Assembly: GCF_000003815.2 (NCBI RefSeq)
Contig: NC_049979.1
Location: forward strand, 34,256,459-34,320,458
Source: Branchiostoma floridae
Lineage: Eukaryota > Chordata > Leptocardii > Amphioxiformes > Branchiostomatidae
Reading direction: 5' to 3'
DNA: 64,000 nt
Of the stretch, positions 10,601-20,639 are shown piece after piece; within the stretch, counting starts at the first letter, position 1; each line of letters begins with the position of its first letter. The notes under the pieces are model-generated. The model worked only from the letters and a program-made list of their open reading frames with translations. It was not told the origin of the DNA and ran no database searches. A program made the translations under genes and the position numbers.

Positions 10601-13600
10601 CTACATATGACAACCTTGACCAGGACATACCAGACAAACACGCAAGCATTGTGTTCTTACCCAAGGGAGATAAGGCGGGAGAAGTCCTCCAACAAGCTAC
10701 GAGGAAGTTACAAGCCTATGGAACTTTAGTCAACCTGGGCGACTCGACAATCCTGATGGACCAACTTCCAAAGAACATCAAATACATCACAGTGGATCCT
10801 ATCGATAGTTCCCAAGGAGAATCGTCCCTTTCCTGCGTGGCGGACAACATTCAACAGCTTCTATCAAAATTTGATAAGTCAGGCAACTCGCTTTCCTCGC
10901 TCATACCATCTATACAGACCAACATGGGCCTATCCTCTCTGTCCAAAATGCTGCATCAACAACAGAAAGGATTGAAGATGCCCGACATAGTGACAGTCGA
11001 TGACAGGGAAGTGCAGCTGGGGCTGGACATCAAACAGAACCAGTTTAAGGCTGTCGACAAAGCTACATACGTCGTCACAGGAGGTTTGAAAGGCTTTGGT
11101 CTCGCCCTACTGGAATGGCTGGTTAAGTGTGGGGCATGCCACCTGGTCGTACTTGCAAGAAGTGAACCGAATGAAGAGGCCAGAATAAAGCTGGAAGCAT
11201 TATCATCAAGGTCGGTTGATGTCAGGGTGATGAAAGTGGATGTTACAGACAAGAATGCTGTGGAGGAAGCACTGACTTGGGCACGTGACACAATGCCACC
11301 AATAGAGGGGATCTTCCACTGTGCAGCAGTGTATGCAGACAAACTGATGGATCAGACTGCACAAGATGACTGGGAAAGAGTCATGCATCCAAAGGCAGTT
11401 GGTGCTATGATCTTGCATGGTGTCACGGAAAAGCTACACATGAGGCTTAGACACTTTGTCCTCATCTCCTCAGTCGTTGCTCTGCTTGGTAACACAGGGC
11501 AGGCCGGTTACTGTGCAGCCAACAGCACTCTGATAGCTCTCGGTGAAGCCAGACGGCAAGTGGGCCTGCCTGCGACAGTCGCCAGTTTTGGAGTTATCAA
11601 CACCGTTGGGTTTGCCGAGAGATCTGGTCTTATCCAAATGTGGGAGAGAATGGGCTTGCAAAGTGTTTCTCCTCAAGATGCATTGGAGATCCTTGGGTGC
11701 ATGATGGAAAATCAGTATCCCCATTTTGGGATCAGTACCACGTTCGATATTCGAAAATACTGCAGTACGCACAAGTCGATGACATTGCAACACCTACAGG
11801 CCGCTGACACCTGCTTTTCTCGATTCACAACATTGATACCAAATGACGTGCTCAGCGGATCAGTATCCCTTTCAGAGAAAGTTGTTACTTCAACCAAAAA
11901 CAACGGCCTCGGGATCATAAAGGAAGAGTTGATTGCTTACTTATGCCAACAACTTGGCATTGAAGATTCTGCTGAAATCGCCGACGAAACAAGCCCAGTA
12001 TCTCTTGGGCTGGACTCCCTCCTATCCGTGAACATGAGCAACGAAATAGCAGACAAATTTGAGGTGACAGTTACATCTGTGGAACTCCTGAGTGACAAAA
12101 TGAACGTCCAGATGCTCAGTGAGTCCATCTATGACAAGATGACTAACCTAGCTGGAAGCCAGGGAACAGCGACTAGCTCCTCCAACCCAGTGGTAACTGC
12201 TGAGGGAAACTCATGGCTTCATTTCTTTGGCAAACTCCAAAACCCTATTCTTACCCTGGTCTGCTTTCCTGCGAATGGTGGAGGTCCCTCACTTTTCCAT
12301 CAGTGGGGAGAACACTTTTCACAACACAACATCGAGGTTGTAACCGCCACTCCGCCAGGGTGGGAAAGCAGAGAAAGGGAGCCTCCTATCAACAGTCTAC
12401 AGCAAATTGTTGAGGCACTTGGGAATCAAATCATGGAGACGCTGATGAATGACAAGATGACATTCTATGGTCACAGCATGGGCGCACTCATAGCGTTTGA
12501 GGTGGCTCATTTTATCAACACTAAAGGCAGTCCGAGCCCATCCCATTTGTTTGTAGGAGGATGGTATGCACCATCCCTACCATATCCACATCCACAGGAA
12601 CTGAGGGTATCACCCACGTTGTTTGATCCATTCGCCGGGACACAGCAAGTCATGGAAGAGGCTAAGACATTCTCCTTCCTACCAGAAGCTGTTCTTAACA
12701 ACCCCGCCCACCTGCGACGTCTGTTGCCATGTCTCAAGGCAGGCATTACAATCTGCAAGTCTTACATCTGCGAACACACGGAACCACTCCCGTGCAGGAT
12801 TGTTGCATTGGGCGGCCAGGATGACCCATTTGTCTCCCCAGATCTTCTTGACAACTGGGAGCTTGTTGCATCTGATTCACCAGCATCACGACCAGCTTTC
12901 AGGAAGTTGATTGTTCAGGGTGGGCATTTCTTCATCACAACATCACGACAAGACGTTTTAAACAAACTGACGCGAGTCCTGCAAGAAGACAATGTAATCA
13001 TTCAACCTTCATACAAAAGTCGAAGAGATGCACCAGAAGTTCTCACCATGGGGAAGAAGCCGTCCTCTGCAATGGTTCCCGGTGCTCTGTCTCCTGTTAA
13101 GTCTACACCAGTCATCCACAAGGCAGCTGCGTATCTTTGGTACCAAATAAAACATCCCACATTCTACACCAAAAATCTGTACATCATGTTTCGTACACAA
13201 AACATTCCTGCTGATGTCGACAGCTGGCGATCCGTCTTTGTACAACTGATGGACCGCCATGAGACATTGAGATCGACCTACCATGTGTCAAGTGATGTTC
13301 AACACCCAAGTGGGGTCGAGGCAAGGTACTACAACACAATTGCAGGCTTCGAAGTATTGGCTGGGTACCAACAGAAACAGGCTGAAGAAGCAGTGTACCA
13401 GAGAACCAAAGTGCCCTTCCAGTTGGACAAGGACTATCCAGCAAGGTGCATAGTTGCCCCCATTGGAAAGCGGAGTGCTGTGATTGGACTTGTCTTGCAC
13501 CATATCGCAACAGATTCCACCAGCTTCAATATACTATTCAAGGACTTTGGGGAAATCATGCGGGCACATTTCAAGAAGAAAACTCTCCAGAAGCCGATGA

Positions 13601-16600
13601 CAACACTGACGTACTGTGATTTCATACAATACTACTACTCCTACCTTCAGCAGAACCAGAAGAAGCTACAAGACTTCTGGAGGTCAGCCCTGCCTCCTGC
13701 TATTCCATCCATTAACCTTCCATTTGCCAAGTCGAGGCCGCCAACCCTCTGCACAGAAGGTGGCTCCCTCCAGGTGGAACTGTCCAAGGAACAGGTCCAC
13801 AGCCTTAAGGAATATGCAAAGTCTATCGGCACCACAGTGTACAGCATCATTGCTACCACCTATCAACTTTTACTGCACATCTACACAGCCCACGATGACA
13901 TTGTGATTGCATGTCCATTTGACATGAGGATGTTAGCTCCACAATTCGCCAACATCCACGGCCTCTGTCAGCATCACCTGCCATTGTGCGCCTCCTTCAA
14001 GAACAAGGAACAACCCTACCGCCAGATTATTCTACAGTCTTTCCACAAGCTTCAAGAGTGCAAGAAACATGGCGTCTATCCAATAGACGAGATCATGAAA
14101 CTGGTGTCGTACGAGAAACATCCAGCGATGGATCCCATCATGCAGCATATAGTTGTGCAGAATGACCAAACCGGTTTGAACAATATGTCCAATGATAAGA
14201 TAACCATACTCAAAAACGACTATCATGATTATGCCAATGACTTTGTCCTCCACCTGTTCCAAGACACCAACACGAAATCTGTCAGTTGTAGCATCCGGTA
14301 CGCAAAGTCCTTGTTTGATGAAGAGGTGGCACAATGCGTGGTGAATGATTATGTCACTTTGCTTTCCACGTGCCTTAAGAATCCTGAATGGAGTCTTTCA
14401 AAAATCATCAATGGTTTGGAAATGACGGCCTTAAATGGTAAACCTGAGGAAGTGCATTCTATGTACGATGGTCAGCTACACCACCAAGAACTTGTCAATG
14501 GAAGACTCATGCAAGATGAGACAATTCATGGATATTTCCAACTCCAAGCAGCAAGGACACCGGCATCTCGCGCGGTCTCCTTCAATAGAGCCGAGGTCTC
14601 GTATCGAACCCTCGATGAGCAGTCTGATCATCTGGCCTCCGTACTGACTGGCATGACGTCATCCGAGAGGACAAAAGATGATGTGGTAGTCATTTACATG
14701 GCAGAAAACCAGTACGCCGCACAAGTACTCCTGGGAACATGGAAGGCTGGTCTAGCCGCGTGCCCCTTGCCTTTGGACGCGACAGAAGATATTATTTCTG
14801 GATTGACTACAACTTGCCAGATTGTGGCGATTGTCACAGACCAGATGAGCGCTGCCGCGAAGCTGTTTCCTTCACAGCTGCATTACTGCATGCTCAACAT
14901 TGACCACATTTGGGATGAAGCGAGTTCAACTGGAATCTGCCCATTCCAAGTTTCCAAGTACGCCTTTGTGATGACCACTACCACCACACCTGCAAGGCTC
15001 GTCAGGGGCACCCATGCAGGACTGCTAAACCGACTCAAATCAACATGGCAAGAGTTTCCCCACCAGGTCAATGACGTTTGCTGTCTCAAATCTCCTCTTG
15101 CTGGTCGAGTAGATGCTATATTGGAGCTCTTTGGCCCTCTTCTGCAAGGGGTACCGGTGCTTATCATCCCAACGGCGCTCCTCTTGAACCCTGCTCAGCT
15201 GTTGGAGTTCATCTCTGGGTGTAAGATAACAAGGCTGTCTGGTGTGCATGAGAGATTCTGGAACGCTCTCCTCCAGGAGCTACACGGCACCGCGAGAAGG
15301 AAGAGATGGAAACAGCTGTCACTCAAGTACGTATTCACCGACGCAGGCAGCACCAAGTCAAGTACACTGATTGAGTTGTCACGGGCACTCCCACATGCAA
15401 CTATCGTCAGCACGTACAGCACCTTAGAGGTGTACTCGGGCGGACTGATCGCCAGTGGAACAAAATCATCCCATTTTGATCAAGACAAACTTACAATGAA
15501 ACCGATGAACTCCACCAAGATCACTGTGCTTACAGACGATGAAAACGAACAAGGAACCCTCTGCATTTCTGTTCCTGAACTGTCAGACAATGTGGAGGAA
15601 TTCCCAGCATTGACCATCATCAAAGATGACATCCCCTACTACATAACTGAAAGGCAGGCGTCTGTAACACCATCAGGAATGGTTCTACTAGCGAAAGAAT
15701 GTGAGAATGGTGACAGCAAAGAGGGCTCATCAAGATCCAGTAGCCCTGACTCCCCCCGATTACTGATGAAAGCCTCCAGTCCAGATGAGCCACACGCGCT
15801 AAAGGATGGCCTCTTGCAGATGCTACAGAAAGGTATGTGCTTTCTCTGCCCCAAGTTAAATTAACAATTTATGAGCCTGATATTCTCAACAAACAGTGTA
15901 ACAATAAGACTTTAAACTACATTGTAGCATTCAAACTCAAAGCTGGTGATAACTTATCCACAATGCCATCAACAAATCAATGACCAGCAGCTGCCACACC
16001 ACGAGGTGTTACAAAGTTTCTCTTTATGGTTTGTTTTCACAGCTCAATTCCTGATCAGAAAATGGAAAGAACTTGATATCATAGTTTTCATGTTTACCCC
16101 TTGACCATAGGTACCATGGTGAGGAAGATGACATTCAAAGGATGGGCCCATAGGAAACATCTCCAGCTGGTGGTGGAGAATGACTCGACTGCCAACATTC
16201 AGTGGGGCTCCAACAACAAATCCAGACAGCTTTCAGTTTCCAGTATCTCCAGTATCCAGAGTTCCACAGTTCAAGGTAGGACATTACAGGCCACTCAATA
16301 ACAGCATTGTATAGCAGTTACTTTCCAGACTCTGAAATTTGTACCTGATGAAGAAATATACTTTTGAAAGAACTTGACTGAAATGACAGATGATTATACT
16401 CACCAGCTAAATTGAACGATCTTGTAATGTCAAGGTAAGGGAGAAATTGGACCCTTTCATGTCTATTTGCTAGATTGTGAAAACTAGCAAAACACATAGA
16501 AATAGAGTGGGAACTCAAAGTTAAGTTGCACATACACCACCAATGTAAAAAAGGAATCTTGATGTTCCATTTCTATAAATCCATATAATGTTCTGTCAAC

Positions 16601-16760
16601 AGGAAAGCCCAGCCTCCATCTGATCACCGAGGAACGAGACTTCACTTTCCTCTTCAACTCCAACCAGGACCAGGAGAGCTGGAGGTACGCCCTGTGGACT
16701 CTCATCAACACAGATGCAGAGCCAGAGGGAGACTCTGAGAGCGAAGACACACACCTTTAA
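6157..16760 (+). CDS. Type I polyketide synthase / NRPS-like hybrid with C-terminal PH domain (5'-partial, one internal gap)
   Basis: Five exons are readable: 6157-7649, 7903-7995, 8162-15832 (5' end inside a gap), 16111-16275 and 16603-16760, ending at TAA 16758-16760. About 3,190 residues are visible. Domain order is KS, AT (interrupted), DH, a structural KR-like segment, a degenerate ER, KR, ACP, a type-II-like thioesterase, condensation, a truncated degenerate adenylation domain, then PH. The KS and AT motifs resemble animal FAS and FAS-like PKSs, which build reduced acyl chains from malonyl-type extenders on an ACP. KS, DH, KR, ACP, TE and C active-site residues are intact; ER and A look dead. 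Junctions at 6157, 7995, 15832 and 16275 are phase 1; the 7649 junction is phase 0. The N-terminal ~90 residues of KS and most of AT are not visible. The product is unknown. The enzyme is probably cytosolic or membrane-associated through the PH domain. A frameshift in the 7903-7995 exon must be resolved before calling the gene functional. Confidence 0.88.
7903..7995 (+). CDS. PKS exon: acyltransferase continuation, with a frameshift
   Basis: After the acceptor 'ttgtcatag' the phase-0 continuation reads RFEDVLKTLGADWSIADM and then hits TGA at 7957-7959. The adjoining frame continues as TKETNPDKINRT up to a good donor, 'acag|gtagga', at 7995/7996. FAS-type ATs have a comparable helix and loop here, so both halves belong to the domain and one base appears to be missing near 7955-7958. 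It lies about 100 bp before an assembly gap, so a sequence error is as likely as a real mutation. Confidence 0.72.
8062..8161. other. Assembly gap (100 N) inside the PKS gene
   Basis: Exactly 100 N, the conventional size for a gap of unknown length. The AT core, including the GHSxG nucleophile motif and the catalytic His (about 200 residues), is absent from both sides, so the true missing sequence should exceed 600 bp plus any introns. Confidence 0.95.
8162..15832 (+). CDS. PKS giant exon: AT end, DH, psi-KR/ER, KR, ACP, TE, C, truncated A
   Basis: This is a single uninterrupted 7.67-kb exon. The AT tail (TLHVVGYPVNFSPAF, IPTYPWQR) is followed by DH from 8422, with HILDGNVVVP (His 8530) and catalytic Asp in HPAFMD (9040). 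A structural KR-like segment (about 9316-9970) and a degenerate ER (about 10070-10560) come next. KR starts at about 11062, with GGLKGFG (11080-11100), Lys 11392, Ser 11470, Tyr 11509 and Asn 11521. ACP has LGLDSL with Ser at 12016. TE (12214-13000) has GHSMG (Ser 12475), Asp 12820/12823 and His 12925, plus PPGWESREREPP, typical of type II thioesterases. The C domain (13117-14430) has HHIATD (13498-13515). The A-like region (about 14515-15690) keeps the fold cores but not the ATP motifs. The donor 'aaag|gtatgt' is phase 1. Confidence 0.93.
14515..15700 (+). other. Degenerate, C-terminally truncated adenylation domain within the PKS
   Basis: Weak matches to NRPS adenylation core motifs appear in the right order. 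An A1-like YRTLDEQSDHLASVL is followed by an A2-like GTWKAGLAACPLPLD. At the A3 phosphate loop a Thr run (FVMTTTTTPARLVRGTHAG) replaces the TSGTTGxPKG consensus. An A4-like DAILELFGPLLQGVPVLII follows, then STYSTLEVY in place of NxYGPTE (A5), and an A7-like YYITERQASVTPSGMVLLAK without the YxTGD aspartate. A8-A10 and a following carrier domain are absent; a Ser-rich linker leads straight into the PH domain. I infer that it cannot activate an amino acid and may serve a structural or binding role. Confidence 0.75.
16111..16275 (+). CDS. PKS exon: first half of the PH domain
   Basis: Phase-1 acceptor 'ttgaccatag' and donor 'tcaag|gtagga'. It encodes GTMVRKMTFKGWAHRKHLQL, then IQWGSNNKSRQLSVSSISSIQ. 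This matches strands beta1 to beta4 of a PH domain: a basic beta1-beta2 region with Lys/Arg/His suited to phosphoinositide head groups, then the 'x-W-x-S' strand and the I-x-x-I pattern seen in PLC-like PH domains. The exon is symmetric (1-1), so the cassette could have been added without breaking the frame. Confidence 0.85.
16603..16760 (+). CDS. PKS last coding exon: second half of the PH domain and acidic tail
   Basis: The acceptor is 'ttctgtcaacag'. The encoded KPSLHLITEERDFTFLFNSN is followed by QDQESWRYALWTLIN. The invariant PH-domain tryptophan sits in the C-terminal helix (ESWRYAL). The tail is acidic (DAEPEGDSESED) and ends in T-H-L, which fits a class I PDZ-ligand (S/T-x-hydrophobic). 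Stop TAA is at 16758-16760. A good donor, 'ccaaag|gtaaca', follows 8 bases after the stop, suggesting an intron in the 3' UTR. Confidence 0.87.
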
Positions 16761-17095
16761 AGCCAAAGGTAACACAGATCTTGTCCATACTTAGCACAGA
16801 CAAAGTAGAAGTCATCATTTAGTATTTTGTTCGCTTAAAAAGTAGAAGTCATCATTTAGTATTTGGTTTTTGGTTAATTTTTCGTTGTTTATTTGTACAT
16901 AAAGGAAACACGCTGTTGCCGTGCCGCATGCCTCTAAAGCTGGTGTGTTGTGCCGAAGGGCGATTATAACGACAATATTGATACAGATTTGGTGAATGTG
17001 CGGACTGATAAGTATATAATACCATCTCAAAAAGAACAATGGATTTATACAAAAAGGATTACGCAGCAGTCACATTATGATATCTTTTATTGCAG

Positions 17096-17166
17096 TGCTG
17101 CCAGTACCCTGGGCGCAGTGCCTTCCCACAAGTACCCCACACGCAAGGGACAAGCCAGGAGTCTTG
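17096..17166 (+). other. Candidate 3'-UTR exon of the PKS gene
   Basis: Bounded by an acceptor-like 'tcttttattgcag' and a donor-like 'cttg|gtaacc'; richer in GC than its surroundings. It would be the next exon if the donor just after the PKS stop (about 16768) is used. No conserved peptide is recognised. This is weak evidence from splice signals only. Confidence 0.25.
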
Positions 17167-17259
17167 GTAACCATCGGTAACAAAGCACAAACAATGAAGC
17201 ATCCATATGCAGTTAATGGTAAAGCATGACCTGGGGATAACCAATGGTCAATTCAGTTC

Positions 17260-17840
17260 ATTGGTTGTAACATTTATGATCTGGAAATCTTATTGAATAA
17301 CACATGTACTCAAGGCACTGATAAATGCATACCAGTATATTACAGATAAAGCAGACGGATCAGTAATACTCAAGAAATGTTAGTGGTTTCTATTTGGGAA
17401 TTAACGAGAATATAATTGATACAATTTTTGTGCGCTCAAGGTGCACTTGAGGTGCATTCGAATTACTTATGGAAGTCCGCATGACAACAGTAGAACCCCA
17501 TATGATGCGTCGTATCAACCGGTCCGCACACCCATATCAACATTATAGCAGCCAAGGTATTATCATTATATTATGTTTTTTTACAATAACTTTGATTAAG
17601 TAAACTAAAATGTAGTAATCACAGCCTACCACATGTATGTATATTTTCCATTCAGATGAAGTAGCCTCTACCAGGCTGCACAGCTCGCTGCAAAAATAGT
17701 AGAAATTGTCAAGATAAGACAGACGAGTTACATGGCCAAGGAGTACAGTGTGTGACCTAAGGATGGGCCGAACAACACTGATAGGCCAATTAACTCCTAC
17801 TAGGCTTTCATTACTAACTTTGCCAAAGTCCCCTATTTGG
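17260..17840. other. Non-coding stretch, nothing recognised
   Basis: AT-rich sequence without conserved motifs or clear repeats. It may be 3' UTR or intron of the PKS gene, or intergenic. Confidence 0.45.
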
Positions 17841-18022
17841 TAGTCTCCAAGCAGACCCATCGGTGCCTTAGAGATAATATATTAAAGCTGGCAAAGGAAT
17901 ATAGCCGGCCAAAGGGAGATAGCCGGCTAAGGGAGTCAAACGGGCACCTGGTGCCGCTATACTAAGTCCCTGGCCAGCTTTGATACTATCTCTAAGGCAC
18001 CGTTGGGTCTGCTTGGAGACTA
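17841..18022. mobile_element. Fold-back element (~180 bp) with 36-bp inverted arms
   Basis: The left arm at 17841-17876 (starting 'tagtctccaagcagaccc') and the right arm at 17987-18022 (ending 'gggtctgcttggagacta') are inverted repeats with very few mismatches. The pairing resumes further in, with 'aaagctggc' near 17884 against 'gccagcttt' near 17973. The loop holds a repeated 'atagccggc' word. The structure fits a MITE or fold-back transposon. No target-site duplication was established. Confidence 0.7.
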
Positions 18023-18900
18023 CTATTTGGCCCGGCAGGAGTCTGGCAGAGACTACAATAGTGAAGAAGTGATGTAATGTAACTACTGTAAATTCATTCA
18101 CTTTCGCAGCTGTTTTATTTTGTGGAAGGAGTATAATAGTTGGAAACAAACAAACAAAGAAACAATTGATGGTTGAAACAATGTTGTTCTACAGTAGTCA
18201 TAAAACAGAGTGATATTTGTACCATAGTGAATTTGTGGCGGAGACAGACAAAACTGAGAAACTAACTACCGGCGCAAAGTTTGAAGGTTTACAGTACATG
18301 ACATGTATATGGATGTTTTCCTTCATATAATATCATCATGTACTTGGAACATTATGTAATATAATATTAAATCTTAATCACCACATTGGACCCAACATAC
18401 AAATTTCTAAGTTACAACAAACAAGTAGTGTTTTTTCTTGCACATCTTCATGTATATCCATAATTCTTTATGAAGATTAGCTATATCCTTGTTTACATCT
18501 TCAAATATCATAATCAAGCTACACTCCCCTGGTTACATGTAAGTCATTGTATTACTATTTGATGGGTGTAACGTTATATTTGAGTAATAAATACTAGTAA
18601 CTGGTATTTTATTTCTTGTTTCTTTCATTGGTGAGACCTTTTTCAGCCGTATAATAGACATTTAGGCCAAACTGTTCTACCTTAGGAAGCCACTATCTAG
18701 AGTTATGCTGTTGATAGGAAAAAACAAAAACAAAATATATAACCTTATTGGCAAAGGTAATAATTACATGTACCTGTGAGGCAATGAAACACATGATCAA
18801 GAACTGCTATCAAAAAGTAGAAAAGACTGGAGTCTGTCAAGGGATAGGGAGTGGAGTCCACCCAGCTGAGTGAAAGAGAGCGAGTCATAAGTGGAGTAAG
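18023..18900. other. Non-coding stretch, nothing recognised
   Basis: AT-rich sequence with many stop codons in all frames and no element termini or conserved peptide. Confidence 0.45.
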
Positions 18901-19161
18901 GTCAAACCTGTATAAGAAGACCACTCAAGGGACCCAGCAAAAGTGGTCTTCCGCGACGAAATCACATACCGCGGTCGTTTTGGCAGTGTTTAGGCAATGC
19001 GCGGTCGCATATCGTGGCGGTCGAAGTCGCGTTGGACAAGTGGTCGTCATATACGGAAATCTTAATGCTTACGTCTATGGGAAAATTCAAGGAACCGCTG
19101 AAAAGTGGTCGTAGTGGACAGTGGGTCGTTATGCACAGGTGGTCGGTAGACCAGGTTTGAC
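18901..19161. mobile_element. Short TIR element (GTCAAACCTG family)
   Basis: The left end 'gtcaaacctg' at 18901 and the right end 'caggtttgac' at 19152-19161 are inverted repeats, with 'gaccac' / 'gtggtc' words just inside both ends and repeated through the interior. The same termini, TACAGTC(A/C)(A)ACCTGCCC, bound the elements at 25035-26750 and 60894-61289, so this is a diverged, shorter member. No transposase is encoded. Confidence 0.65.
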
Positions 19162-20033
19162 TGTACTCGTATTTGGAGCCTGTTTTGAACCATGACTCTA
19201 CGAAGTACCACACACTTCTGTTTTGATTAATCCCCAAATCCCAACCCGGTACGGATAACTTCGCATCATTGCACCTCCCAGATAATTGCACAAAAAAAGT
19301 TTTCTACTAATTACACTTAAAAAACAGCAATGGACTATCCCCACCTAAATAGTCCCTCTTGCAGTACCAAACGGCCTACCCCCTTCTGACTCGCAAATTA
19401 TCCTGCAGTAAGTTTAATATCAAATCTAAATTGAAGCCATTATGATTATATTCCCCCCATTGTCTTATTCCCGGCCCTGCTGCCATCTTTCGTATTGAGA
19501 GATTGCACCAGTTTCTTTAACTACCTCATAAACATGCCCAACGCGTGAGAAACTTATAAAACAAGAGTTCGTAGACCTCAGGCCTGCATGAAATGTATTG
19601 GGTTTCTGTAGACCTATTGTGTATTTTTGCCTTTTTGTCTGTGGTGCGTGGTTGGAAAAATGAGCTTTTTACTGTGTTGGTTGTGCACCATGCAAAAGTC
19701 TGACTCTGAAATTCCATTTTCTGAATTTGTAAGTTTGGACAGGGATGAACATTACTTATTTTGGATTTCTTAAGTATGTAACCAACCACAGTACTTTGAA
19801 GTTGTTGAGACGCTACCTTTTTTTGTCTCAGATGGCCCATGCACATGTAGTTACTCTGTCACATGATATACTAAATATATTCCTATTTCAATGTACTGAC
19901 CTAATGCAGCTGCTAAGTCTCCTTGGTTTGTGTTCTTCCAATGATATTCATTAAAGATTTATTTCTGGGGTGTTATTCACTTGACATCGGAATGTTACTC
20001 GCATAATTTGACCAATGATACTTTTATCTGTAG
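19162..20033. other. Non-coding stretch, nothing recognised
   Basis: No conserved coding signal was seen. The end, 'gatacttttatctgtag', is an acceptor-like tract leading into the candidate small gene. Confidence 0.4.
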
Positions 20034-20053
20034 TTCCATAGACATTAGACAAC

Positions 20054-20431
20054 ATGAATAGTGGTAGCCCCCATGCAGCAGCAACAGTTAGTCCCCAGGG
20101 TGGTATGATATTTTCATTCAATCCATCCAACCCAAACCTAAATCTCCTGTAGTATCTAAGCCAAATTTAACAGCATAATTTACTATGAAAAATGTCCTTG
20201 TCAATCCCATTTATAGATGGCAAGCTGCTGGCAATGGAAGCTTTGAAAAGTTCAGAAGCTGTTGTAGTCAAAGCAAACACCCAGCAAACATCCCCACAAA
20301 CCAATGAGCAGTTGCTTAGAAGGGGAATTTCATCATATATTTGCCGCGACAAAATGCAACAAACGATACTGAATTTAAAACAGAACAAAGCTAAGCCTCC
20401 ACCACTTAACCCTGCCTGTACCATAGATTAA
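20054..20431 (+). CDS. Candidate two-exon small protein (87 aa), unknown function
   Basis: Exon 1 runs from an ATG at 20054 to 20102 (MNSGSPHAAATVSPQG), with a donor 'g|gtatga' at 20103. It is preceded by an acceptor-like 'tttatctgtag' at 20033, implying a 5'-UTR intron. Exon 2 begins at 20217 after 'cccatttatag' and continues in frame (phase 1, forming an Asp codon) to TAA at 20429-20431. Exon 2 encodes GKLLAMEALKSSEAVVVKAN, then a Gln/Thr-rich stretch, RRGISSYICRDKMQQTILNL and a Pro-rich end, PPPLNPACTID. The protein is soluble, slightly basic, with no signal peptide or membrane segment. I recognise no family. Support is the frame-consistent splicing only; upstream stops confirm the ATG as start. 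Confidence 0.4.
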
Positions 20432-20639
20432 GCAGGCCCAAAAACCAAGCGAATATGACTAGCCCAAAACAACAAATTACCTGTATACAGTATGGAAATG
20501 GCATTACCAAAGAAACAAAAAGAAACACAGGACAAATCATACACATACCTTTCTCTTATGCCCACACTCTATACAGTTCTCCTCCACATTAGAAAATTGC
20601 ATCTTCTTCTGTTTAAGTTCAAGTTCAACCATGATTGCC

